Of a DNA stretch of 6,798 bases, positions 1 through 6,315 are shown in pieces (the first letter of the stretch is position 1; each line of letters opens with the position of its first letter). The translations under genes and the position numbers were made by a program. Origin of the DNA: Bacteroidota bacterium. Its GTDB lineage: Bacteria; Bacteroidota; Bacteroidia; Bacteroidales; FEN-979. The stretch spans positions 9,522-16,319 of the forward strand of contig JAPLDN010000286.1 in NCBI GenBank assembly GCA_026391755.1, given 5' to 3'. The notes under the pieces were generated by a model. That model ran no database searches and was not told the DNA's origin. It was given only the letters and a program-made list of their open reading frames with translations.

Positions 1-1
1 C

Positions 2-1021
2 AAGATCAAAGGTATTTTTGACCAAAGGACCACCGCTATCCATGCCGAGAATTTCAAACGGCTGTTGCTGACTCTTTCCGATGATGTAAGGGTGATCCTT
101 ATAAAACTGGCCGATCGTCTTCATAATATGAGGACCCTCGACGCCCTGCCCGTTGAAAAACAGCTTAAAATTTCTTCTGAGACAATCATTCTGTATTCCC
201 CACTGGCTCATCGGCTCGGTCTTCATGCCATTAAAAGTGAACTTGAGGATCTTGCCCTGAAATATACAGAGCCTGATGTTTATGAGAGCCTCACAGGAAA
301 ACTCAGGTCTTCGGCCAGGGAACGCAGCCGGTTTGTCAGTAAATTCATACATCCCATACGAAAAGACCTTATACAGCAAGGATTTAAATTTAACATTAAA
401 GCAAGGGAAAAGTCGATTGCCGCTATCTGGCAAAAAATGAAGAAGAAGGAGGTCCCGTTCGAGGAGATCTATGATATTTTTGCTATCCGTATCGTAATCG
501 ATACCATGATTGAGAGTGAGAAATCTGACTGCTGGAAGGTATATTCAATTGTCACGGATCATTACCTCCCGAACATGGACAGGTTACGAGACTGGATTTC
601 CATCCCTAAAGCAAACGGCTACGAAGCTCTTCATACAACTGTGATGGGACATACCGGGCACTGGGTAGAAATACAGATAAGGTCGAAAAGAATGGATGAG
701 GTTGCCGAAAGGGGGTATGCGGCCCACTGGAAGTATAAGGAATCCTTTAATATCAGCAGCAAACTGGACAACTGGCTCGACAGGATAAAGGAGATGATCG
801 AGTCGCCTGATGCCGATGCAATTTCCTTTATTGACGATGTAAAAGGTTTCTTCTTCCTGGATGAAATTTCGGTGTTTACCCCTTCAGGTGAAATGAGGAT
901 ACTGCCTGCCAATTCTACAGTGCTGGATTTTGCCTATGCAATTCATTCCGAATTGGGAAATAACTGCATTGGCGCTAAAGTTGACAAGAAACTTCTGCCT
1001 ATCAACCACCCGAACAGATAA
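2..1021 (+). CDS. rel: RelA/SpoT-type bifunctional (p)ppGpp synthetase/hydrolase, catalytic half (5' end outside window, interrupted at 3' end)
   Basis: This is the RSH enzyme that makes (p)ppGpp from ATP and GTP/GDP and hydrolyses it again; it is cytoplasmic and ribosome-associated. The frame is open from base 2 and the true start lies off the left edge; the TTG at 65 is inside the protein. Visible residues 22-46 are the end of the HD hydrolase domain, with the LADRLHNMRTL signature. Residues about 115-245 are the synthetase domain: REKS at 135-138 (the basic RXKD-type loop of bifunctional enzymes, not the acidic RelA-only form), EIYDIFAIRIV, then DWISIPKANGYEALHT and AERGYAAHWKYKE. The TGS domain begins at about 288 (ISVFTPSGEMRILP) and is cut off after LLPINHP, where the frame ends at a TAA (1019-1021). 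Family members continue for roughly 280 more residues, so this is a fragment. The remainder resumes in another frame downstream. Family assignment is certain; whether the break is real is not. Confidence 0.93.
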   Translation, partial: KIKGIFDQRTTAIHAENFKRLLLTLSDDVRVILIKLADRLHNMRTLDALPVEKQLKISSETIILYSPLAHRLGLHAIKSELEDLALKYTEPDVYESLTGKLRSSARERSRFVSKFIHPIRKDLIQQGFKFNIKAREKSIAAIWQKMKKKEVPFEEIYDIFAIRIVIDTMIESEKSDCWKVYSIVTDHYLPNMDRLRDWISIPKANGYEALHTTVMGHTGHWVEIQIRSKRMDEVAERGYAAHWKYKESFNISSKLDNWLDRIKEMIESPDADAISFIDDVKGFFFLDEISVFTPSGEMRILPANSTVLDFAYAIHSELGNNCIGAKVDKKLLPINHPNR

Positions 1022-1030
1022 GGCAATTCC
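1009..1030 (+). other. Junction of the internal deletion and frameshift in rel/spoT
   Basis: Upstream of here the RSH frame has codon starts at positions equal to 2 modulo 3 and reads LLPINHPNR then stop. Downstream the same protein continues in the frame with starts equal to 1 modulo 3, reading from about EQIRQFQ. A simple base insertion or loss does not explain this, because the end of the TGS domain (normally a GDQVEI-like strand) and the helical linker after it are absent. The missing length must equal 1 modulo 3, about 225-240 bases by comparison with the usual domain spacing. The exact breakpoint cannot be fixed without an intact relative. Confidence 0.75.
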
Positions 1031-1056
1031 AGACTGTCAATAATTTCCCAACACTT

Positions 1057-1692
1057 GTGGATCTTTATTATTCAGCTGCAACGGACAAGATAGGGATTAA
1101 AGATGTCAAGATATTTGCGGCTTCTAATTATAGAAACGGTTGGATAAACTATATTTCCAGGTCCACCAGGAAGGACAAGGAGATACTTCCGCATGAACCG
1201 GAAATCATGATTGGAAATTCCGGTGATCTAAAACCGGTTTATAAGGCGGAAGAAGTCCAGGGCGATGTGACCCAATACGGATACCAGGTGTCGACCTGCT
1301 GCAACCCCATCCCGGGGGATGATGTGATAGGACTAATCGCATCCGGTCAAAGCCCGATGATGATACACCGGACGAAATGCGCCAAAGCACTGGAGATGGT
1401 ATCCCAGTTTGGGACCCGTTTTGTCAAGCTTAACTGGACCAACAATGAGTTTATATCTTTCCTTACCTGTGTGCGTGTGAATGGCATCGATAAAAAGGGG
1501 CTTATCAACGAAATTACAAGGATTATTTCCAATGAGATGAATCTTAATATCCAGTCGTTTAATATTCAGGCCGATAACGGGATCACCGAAGGACAGATCA
1601 GGCTTTTCGTGAGGGATGCGAATACTTTAGAGAATGTATTGGAGAAGCTGAAAGACATTGAAGGGGTAACATCGGTAAGGAGGGTGGATTAA
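1057..1692 (+). CDS. rel: RelA/SpoT C-terminal regulatory half (zinc-finger and ACT domains), separated from the catalytic half by a frame change and deletion
   Basis: This is the regulatory tail of the same RSH protein. Numbering from the GTG at 1057, residues 2-18 (DLYYSAATDKIGIKDVK) match the helical stretch before the zinc-finger domain. Residues 75-110 form that domain, with the paired cysteines CCNPIPGD at 81-84 onward and a further cysteine in HRTKC at 108. Residues about 133-211 form the C-terminal ACT/RRM domain (VNGIDKKGLINEIT, ending SVRRVD). In intact enzymes this half senses the ribosome and restrains synthetase activity. The GTG is only a formal start: the frame is open from 985 and codons from about 1012 (EQIRQFQTVNNFPTLV) still look like RSH, so it is a continuation and not a separate gene. 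About 75-80 residues expected between the halves are absent, judged from memory of SpoT domain spacing. Confidence 0.88.
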   Translation: MDLYYSAATDKIGIKDVKIFAASNYRNGWINYISRSTRKDKEILPHEPEIMIGNSGDLKPVYKAEEVQGDVTQYGYQVSTCCNPIPGDDVIGLIASGQSPMMIHRTKCAKALEMVSQFGTRFVKLNWTNNEFISFLTCVRVNGIDKKGLINEITRIISNEMNLNIQSFNIQADNGITEGQIRLFVRDANTLENVLEKLKDIEGVTSVRRVD

Positions 1693-1702
1693 TTTTTAAT
1701 TT

Positions 1703-1719
1703 TTATTTGTTCTAAATAA
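1703..1719. promoter_or_regulatory. Candidate operator: perfect 6-5-6 inverted repeat upstream of the Fur-family gene
   Basis: TTATTT (1703-1708) and AAATAA (1714-1719) are perfect inverted arms around the spacer GTTCT. The dyad overlaps the -33 TTTG of the promoter candidate and lies 39 bp before the Fur-family start codon. Fur/PerR proteins bind A/T-rich dyads of similar size and often repress their own genes, so autoregulation is a reasonable inference. The arms are all A/T within an A/T-rich gap, so a chance dyad is quite possible. As RNA it would be a six-pair A-U hairpin, too weak to be a good terminator for the upstream gene. Confidence 0.25.
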
Positions 1720-1738
1720 TTTTAATTTTATACCTTTA
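1706..1738 (+). promoter_or_regulatory. Bacteroidota-type promoter candidate for fur-purA
   Basis: TTTG at 1706-1709 and TACCTTTA at 1731-1738 are separated by 21 bp. This fits the Bacteroidota primary sigma consensus (TTTG at -33, TAnnTTTG at -7) except for the last base. Transcription would begin near 1745 and leave a leader of only about 13 nt before the ATG at 1758, consistent with the lack of a Shine-Dalgarno sequence. It sits in the only intergenic gap of the + strand cluster, so it could drive fur and purA independently of rel. Confidence 0.42.
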
Positions 1739-1757
1739 CTCGAAATTTCCAATAATA

Positions 1758-2207
1758 ATGAAGAAGCCATCCGAAGATACCTTTGAAAATGTTCGTAAGC
1801 TCTTTACAGAATATCTTGAAAAGCACGGCCACCGGAAAACACCTGAGAGGTATACAATACTGAAGGAAATATATGCTACCGAAGGTCATTTCGATATCGA
1901 GACGCTTTATATCCGGATGAAAAACCACAAATACAGGGTAAGCCGTGCCACCTTGTACAATACAATTGAATTATTGCTTGACTGCGGGCTTGTAACCCGG
2001 CACCAGTTCGGGACAAATTATGCTCAGTTTGAGAAGTCGAATCTTTTCAAACAGCATGATCATTTTATTTTTAATGACAGCGGCGAAGTGCTTGAATTCT
2101 ATGATCCCCGTGTTGAGGAGATCAGGGACCAGGTTGAAAAGATTTTCAATGTTGAAGTTACAAGTTATTCTCTTACTTTTTACGGTCAGGCCAGGGTTAA
2201 AAAATAA
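1758..2207 (+). CDS. Fur/PerR-family transcriptional regulator lacking the structural Cys4 zinc site
   Basis: A 149-residue Fur-superfamily regulator, the usual length. These are dimeric metal-responsive DNA-binding proteins for iron, zinc or peroxide control. Residues about 12-85 are the winged-helix domain, with the recognition region SRATLYNTIELLLDCGLV at 62-79; residues 86-149 form the dimerisation domain. Aligned by eye to PerR, the regulatory metal ligands are kept: His44 (GHFD), Glu92, His100 and His102 (QHDHF), and Glu113. All four cysteines of the structural zinc site are replaced (Phe105, Ser108, Ala145, Lys148); the only cysteine is Cys76 in the DNA-binding domain. The ATG at 1758 is chosen because the protein is full length and the preceding gap is non-coding. 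The gene follows rel by 65 bp and precedes purA by 11 bp, so it is probably cotranscribed with purA. Which metal or signal it senses cannot be told from sequence, so no symbol is assigned. Confidence 0.88.
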   Translation: MKKPSEDTFENVRKLFTEYLEKHGHRKTPERYTILKEIYATEGHFDIETLYIRMKNHKYRVSRATLYNTIELLLDCGLVTRHQFGTNYAQFEKSNLFKQHDHFIFNDSGEVLEFYDPRVEEIRDQVEKIFNVEVTSYSLTFYGQARVKK

Positions 2208-2218
2208 ACTGATTTCAG

Positions 2219-3511
2219 ATGAAGGTTGATGTAATCCTCGGACTCCAGTGGGGGGACGAAGGCAAAGGCAAGATTGTGGATGTGTTTTCACCCAGGTATG
2301 ATGTCATTGCACGATTCCAGGGAGGCCCAAATGCAGGGCACACCATTGAGTTTGACGGTAAGAAATTCATTCTGCATACCATCCCCTCGGGTATATTTCA
2401 TAGAAATTCGATGAAAGTCATTCGTAACGGGGTGATCATCGACCCTGTTATCCTGTTCAGGGAGATCGGCAAGCTAAGTGAAGCCGGCATGAAACCTTGG
2501 GAAAATCTGTTAATCGCGAACCGCGCCCACCTGATCCTGCCTACTCATCGTTTGCTCGATGCGGCCTATGAAAGCGCCAAAAAAGATGCGAAGATCGGGT
2601 CTACCCTGAAAGGTATCGGCCCCACTTATACAGATAAATATGCCAGGAACGGGATCAGGGTTGGCAATATTTGCTATCCCGGTTTCAGGAGAATGTACGA
2701 AAGCCTGAAGGAGCTGCATCTGAGAACCGTGAGTTCCTACGGTTTTAACCTGGCAAGTTTTACGCTTGACGGGCTCTCCTTTGGTGATTATGAAGCCCAG
2801 TGGTTCGAAACCATTGAGAAAATGAAAGACCTTAAGGTCGTCGACGCGGAGGTGTTTATTAACAAATGCCTTGTTGAAGGGCGTTCGGTCCTTGCCGAAG
2901 GTGCACAGGGTACAATGCTTGATGTGGATTTTGGATCATATCCTTTTGTTACCTCCTCAAGCACTGTTGCAGCAGGGGTTTGCACCGGGCTTGGAGTTTC
3001 ACCCCATACTATCGGGAAAGTATTCGGTGTGTTTAAGGCCTATTGCACCCGTGTGGGGAGCGGACCGTTCCCTACCGAGCTTGAAAACGAAACCGGTGAC
3101 AATCTCAGGACGGGCGGAAAAGAATTCGGCTCGACTACCGGAAGACCCAGGCGTTGCGGCTGGCTTGACCTGCCTGCTCTCCGTTATTCCATCATGCTTA
3201 ACGGGGTCGACAGCCTTATCATGATGAAGGCTGATGTACTGAATCCTTTTAAGAAACTCAGTGTTTGTAATGCGTATAAGGAATCAGGAAAGCTGCTCAG
3301 TTCATATCCTTTTGAACTTTCTTCCCAGGGACTTGAACCGCAATATACTGAAATGGAAGGGTGGAATACCGACCTGAACTCAAATACGTCCATGGCCAGC
3401 CTGCCCCTGCCCCTGAAGAATTACATTAAATTCATTGAGGATTTTGTGGAATTGCCTATTGACACGGTATCCATTGGACCTGACAGGCTGCAGACCCTGC
3501 AAAGAAAATAA
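2219..3511 (+). CDS. purA: Adenylosuccinate synthetase
   Basis: PurA joins IMP and aspartate using GTP to give adenylosuccinate, the first committed step from IMP to AMP; it is a cytosolic homodimer. The 430-residue product is complete (E. coli enzyme 432). Motifs occur in order: the GTP loop and catalytic Asp13 in WGDEGKGK (11-18), GGPNAGHT with catalytic His41 (35-42), GSTLKGIGPTYTDK (127-140) with the IMP-binding residues, EGAQGTMLDVDFGSYPF (227-243), the aspartate-binding region FGSTTGRPRRCGWLD (303-317), MMKADV (335-340) for guanine recognition, and GPDR (420-423) near the C-terminus. The ATG at 2219 places the first beta strand (VDVILGLQWGDEGKGK) exactly as in the family. It starts 11 bp after the Fur-family stop with no Shine-Dalgarno, so translation-coupled expression in a fur-purA operon is likely. 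In other bacteria PurA is inhibited by (p)ppGpp, which gives meaning to the nearby rel gene. No key residue is missing. Confidence 0.98.
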   Translation: MKVDVILGLQWGDEGKGKIVDVFSPRYDVIARFQGGPNAGHTIEFDGKKFILHTIPSGIFHRNSMKVIRNGVIIDPVILFREIGKLSEAGMKPWENLLIANRAHLILPTHRLLDAAYESAKKDAKIGSTLKGIGPTYTDKYARNGIRVGNICYPGFRRMYESLKELHLRTVSSYGFNLASFTLDGLSFGDYEAQWFETIEKMKDLKVVDAEVFINKCLVEGRSVLAEGAQGTMLDVDFGSYPFVTSSSTVAAGVCTGLGVSPHTIGKVFGVFKAYCTRVGSGPFPTELENETGDNLRTGGKEFGSTTGRPRRCGWLDLPALRYSIMLNGVDSLIMMKADVLNPFKKLSVCNAYKESGKLLSSYPFELSSQGLEPQYTEMEGWNTDLNSNTSMASLPLPLKNYIKFIEDFVELPIDTVSIGPDRLQTLQRK

Positions 3512-3543
3512 GCTTTAAATCTTCTTAAGGTAAAAATCACTCT

Positions 3544-3571
3544 TGGCTCATGGCTTATGGCTCATGGCTTT
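3544..3571. repeat. Tandem heptanucleotide repeat, four copies of TGGCTNW
   Basis: Four consecutive 7-bp units on the + strand: TGGCTCA (3544-3550), TGGCTTA (3551-3557), TGGCTCA (3558-3564) and TGGCTTT (3565-3571). They can also be read as two 14-bp units differing only at the last base. The array fills nearly half of the 60-bp gap between the convergent purA and infB genes and ends at the base next to the infB stop codon (3572-3574). It contains no inverted arms that would make a good hairpin, so it is not a clear intrinsic terminator. Its function is unknown. Confidence 0.85.
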
Positions 3572-5470
3572 TTAAAGTTTTCTCTTGATCTCGATCTGTT
3601 CGTAACCCTCGATGATGTCGCCTACCTTGATATCATTGAAGTTGTCGATATTCAGGCCGCATTCAAAGCCCGAACTCACGTCCCTGACATCATCCTTGAA
3701 TCGCTTGAGAGAACCTAGTTTCCCTGTATAAACAACAATACCGTCGCGGATTACACGGATGGTAGTTTGCCTGGTGATCTTTCCGTCGAGCACCATACAA
3801 CCTGCAACAGTGCCAACCTTGGTGATCTTGAACACTTCCCTGATCTCGATATTGGATGTGATCTTTTCCTCGATCTCGGGTGAAAGCATCCCTTCAATAG
3901 CCGATTTGATCTCTTCGATGGCCTGGTAAATGATAGAGTAGAGACGGATATCGATCTGCTCTGCTTCAGCCAGTTTGCGTGCGCTTACTGATGGGCGGAC
4001 CTGGAAACCGACGATGACGGCATTGGATGCAGAAGCAAGCAGGACGTCCGATTCGGTGATCTGCCCCACTGATTTATGGATCACATTAACGGCGACCTCT
4101 TCGTTGGTCAGCTTCAGCAGGGAGTCGGAGAGAGCCTCAACCGAGCCGTCCACATCACCCTTTACGATAATATTAAGTTCCTTGAATTCCCCGATGGCAA
4201 TCCTGCGACCGATCTCATCAAGAGTAATGTGCTTTTGTGTTCTGAGACCCTGTTCACGCTGGAGCTGGAGTCGCTTCGTCGCTATATTCTTGGTTTCTTT
4301 TTCATCGGTCATTACGTTGAACCCGTCTCCTGCCTGGGGTGCCCCGTTAAGGCCAAGCATCAGAAGAGGAGCTGAAGGCCCTGCTTCCCTGATCGGCAGG
4401 TTCCGTTCATTGTACATCGCTTTCACCCTTCCGTAGGTTGCACCGGCCAGGACGATATCACCGATCTTAAGTGTCCCGTTCTGGACAAGAAGTTTGGCAA
4501 CATAGCCCCGCCCTTTGTCAAGGGAGGATTCAATAACTGTTCCGAGGGCAAGTCGCGAAGGATTGGCCTTGAGGTTTTGCATTTCAGCTTCAAGAAGTAC
4601 TTTGTCAAGCAAAATGCCTATACCCACACCTGTTTTAGCTGATATCTCCTGGGTCTGGTATTTGCCGCCCCATTCCTCAACAAGAATGTTCATTTTTGAA
4701 AGCTCCTCACGGATCTTCTCGGGATTCGAATTCGCTTTATCAATTTTATTAATGGCAAAAACTATGGGAACACCTGCTGCCATGGCATGATTGATGGCTT
4801 CCTTGGTCTGGGGCATTACCGTCTCGTCAGCGGCAATTACAATGATGGCAACGTCGGTCACCTTGGCGCCGCGGGCACGCATTGCAGTAAAGGCCTCATG
4901 GCCCGGAGTATCAAGGAAAGTAATTGCCTTCCCGTTCTCAAGCACAACTTCGTAAGCCCCGATATGCTGTGTAATACCTCCTGCTTCGCCCGCAACCACG
5001 TTGGTAGAGCGGATGAAGTCAAGCAGTTTGGTTTTACCATGGTCAACATGGCCCATGACCGTAACAATTGGAGCTCTGTCACGGATATCATCCGGATTAT
5101 CTTCCACATTGTGACCATCGATGGCTTCCTGCACTTCAACACTGACGAATTCAAGTTTGTAACCGAATTCATCCGCTACAAGGGTAAGGGTTTCAGCATC
5201 CAGCCTCTGGTTTATCGATACAAAAAGGCCTAACGACATACAGGTCGAGATAATTTCGGTAACAGCAACATGCATCATATTGGCAAGTTCATTGGCTGTT
5301 ACAAATTCAGTGACCTTGATCACTTTTTTGCCTTCTTCAATCCTTTCCTGTTCCTGTTGCAGTTTCTGGCTGACCTCTTCCCTTTTCTGGCGGCGGTATT
5401 TTGATGCTTTTGATTTGCCGGTAGGACTCAGCCTGGCGAGTGTTTCCTTGATCTGGCGCTCGATATCTTC
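3572..5470 (-). CDS. infB: Translation initiation factor IF2, central and C-terminal part (GTPase and fMet-tRNA-binding domains)
   Basis: IF2 is the GTPase that brings fMet-tRNA to the 30S subunit and promotes subunit joining. This frame supplies reconstructed residues 276-907. It begins with EDIERQIKETLARL and a basic KYRRQKRE stretch, then the second IF2_N-like module (IKVTEFVTANELANMM, about 326-385). The G domain follows with all motifs: G1 GHVDHGKT (415-422), G2 GGITQHIG (439-446), G3 DTPG (462-465), G4 NKID (516-519) and G5 SAK (552-554). Next come the beta-barrel domain (LGTVIESSLDKGRGYV), IF2 domain III (VKGDVDGSVEAL), and the C-terminal fMet-tRNA-binding barrel ending IEIKRKL. The GTG at 5323 is only a formal start: codons 5470-5324 upstream of it match IF2, and the N-terminal part joins after one base is removed near 5471. 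No catalytic residue is lost. The 3' end converges with purA across 60 bp. Confidence 0.95.
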   Translation of the reverse strand, partial: EDIERQIKETLARLSPTGKSKASKYRRQKREEVSQKLQQEQERIEEGKKVIKVTEFVTANELANMMHVAVTEIISTCMSLGLFVSINQRLDAETLTLVADEFGYKLEFVSVEVQEAIDGHNVEDNPDDIRDRAPIVTVMGHVDHGKTKLLDFIRSTNVVAGEAGGITQHIGAYEVVLENGKAITFLDTPGHEAFTAMRARGAKVTDVAIIVIAADETVMPQTKEAINHAMAAGVPIVFAINKIDKANSNPEKIREELSKMNILVEEWGGKYQTQEISAKTGVGIGILLDKVLLEAEMQNLKANPSRLALGTVIESSLDKGRGYVAKLLVQNGTLKIGDIVLAGATYGRVKAMYNERNLPIREAGPSAPLLMLGLNGAPQAGDGFNVMTDEKETKNIATKRLQLQREQGLRTQKHITLDEIGRRIAIGEFKELNIIVKGDVDGSVEALSDSLLKLTNEEVAVNVIHKSVGQITESDVLLASASNAVIVGFQVRPSVSARKLAEAEQIDIRLYSIIYQAIEEIKSAIEGMLSPEIEEKITSNIEIREVFKITKVGTVAGCMVLDGKITRQTTIRVIRDGIVVYTGKLGSLKRFKDDVRDVSSGFECGLNIDNFNDIKVGDIIEGYEQIEIKRKL

Positions 5471-6296
5471 CTACAACAGTTGGTAAAATCTCTTCCGGTT
5501 CGATCTCAGGTGTCACGGGTTCCGGTTGAACCTCAACAACCTCAACAGCTGCGGGTTCCTCAACGGGGAGCTCGACAGGCTCCTCTGTTTTTGCCTTACC
5601 CTTGCCCTTTTTGGAAGGTTTCTTCTCGAAGGATTCAAGATCCATTTTTCCAACGATCTTCAATTCCCCCATTCCTTTGGAAGCTTTCTCTTCTTTGTGC
5701 TCGACAGGGTGTTCGACTGTAACCTCTTTTGACTTTGCAGCCGCTTTTTTTGTTTCCTTCTCCTCTGTTGGGGCTTTGGTTTCTTCCGCTTTATCCTGAG
5801 GGGTTAGCTCAACTGCAACCTTTTTAATTGCTTTCTTTTCTTCTTTTTCAGACGGTTTTGCTTTTTCAGCGACAGTTTTTTCGGGTTCTGCAGGTTTGAT
5901 TACCGGGGGCGTTTCTTTCACAGTCTCCTTAACAGGGACTTCCCTGGGTTTCTTGGGAACCTCAATCTGCCGCTTATCGTAATCAAGTGAAACATTCTTT
6001 ATGAAAAGGTCCTCGCGTTCCTTCTCCCTTTCCTTGGTTGCACTTTTTTTGTCCTCGATAGTAATTGTCTGATGGGAGGTAAATGCCAGTTCTATTTTCT
6101 TGGCTTCCTCCTTCACCTGTTTTTCCGTGGCAAACTCTTTTTTAAGAAGATTGTACATCTCCTCATTGAGCTTGCCATTAGGGTCACGGTCTACGGTAAA
6201 CCCTTTCTTGGAAAGGTATTCCACGACGGTACTAATCCCGATATTGAATTCTCTCGCGGCTTTGCTTAACCTGACCGTTACTGCGCCTTCACTCAT
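5337..6296 (-). CDS. infB: Translation initiation factor IF2, N-terminal part (frameshifted before the GTPase domain)
   Basis: This frame encodes the N-terminus of the same IF2. From the ATG at 6294-6296, residues about 7-60 (VTVRLSKAAREFNIGISTVVEYL) form the IF2_N-like helical module of Bacteroidota IF2. Residues about 60-265 are a low-complexity linker rich in Lys, Glu, Pro, Ala and Val, highly charged and probably disordered, as is normal for this region. True IF2 coding ends at residue 275 (position 5472, LPTVV). The last 44 codons to the stop at 5337 are out-of-frame read-through. The start lies 19 bp after the nusA stop in an A/T-rich gap without a Shine-Dalgarno sequence, fitting the rimP-nusA-infB operon of many bacteria. 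In this assembly the protein would end before the GTPase domain and be non-functional. Because IF2 is essential, a sequence error is the first explanation. Confidence 0.93.
   Translation of the reverse strand: MSEGAVTVRLSKAAREFNIGISTVVEYLSKKGFTVDRDPNGKLNEEMYNLLKKEFATEKQVKEEAKKIELAFTSHQTITIEDKKSATKEREKEREDLFIKNVSLDYDKRQIEVPKKPREVPVKETVKETPPVIKPAEPEKTVAEKAKPSEKEEKKAIKKVAVELTPQDKAEETKAPTEEKETKKAAAKSKEVTVEHPVEHKEEKASKGMGELKIVGKMDLESFEKKPSKKGKGKAKTEEPVELPVEEPAAVEVVEVQPEPVTPEIEPEEILPTVVGRYRAPDQGNTRQAESYRQIKSIKIPPPEKGRGQPETATGTGKD
5468..5474 (-). other. Single-base frameshift site in infB
   Basis: On the minus strand the codons run ACT GTT GTA, then one G (position 5471), then GAA GAT ATC GAG. Dropping one base here (5471 or 5472) gives LPTVVEDIERQIKETLARL, which reads straight into the conserved basic segment and second IF2_N-like module. 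Without it the frame passes through 44 unrelated codons to a stop at 5337. In the downstream frame a TAG directly precedes GAA GAT, so the frames cannot be joined further upstream. There is no long homopolymer at the site. Confidence 0.88.
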
Positions 6297-6315
6297 GCGG
6301 CAAAATTATAAATTT

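Noticed and set aside
65..1021. TTG at 65 as the start of a short RSH-like protein
   Set aside because: The frame is open to the left edge and residues before it (AENFKRLL) continue the HD domain, so the gene starts outside the window.
3513..3530. Possible terminator hairpin after purA: CTTTAA (3513-3518) facing TTAAGG (3525-3530)
   Set aside because: The stem is six weak pairs including a G-T wobble and is followed by TAAAAATC, not a T run, so it does not meet the form of an intrinsic terminator.
3975..5233. Long open frames on the + strand opposite infB
   Set aside because: They are antisense shadows of a conserved gene, show no recognisable domain, and have Ser/Arg-rich or otherwise unnatural composition.
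3572..5323. Internal GTG start at 5323 giving a short IF2 isoform of 583 residues
   Set aside because: The codons just upstream in the same frame (5470-5324) encode conserved IF2 sequence, and the N-terminal part is present one base out of frame. The GTG is simply Val325 of a frameshifted gene, and no ribosome-binding feature precedes it.
5468..5474. Programmed ribosomal frameshift in infB
   Set aside because: There is no zero-frame stop, slippery heptamer or evident stimulatory structure at the site, and infB is not known to use recoding.
5600..6100. Repetitive-looking purine/pyrimidine-biased stretch, possibly a repeat element
   Set aside because: It is the Lys/Glu/Pro-rich disordered linker of IF2, whose codons produce this bias; no true DNA repeat unit is visible.
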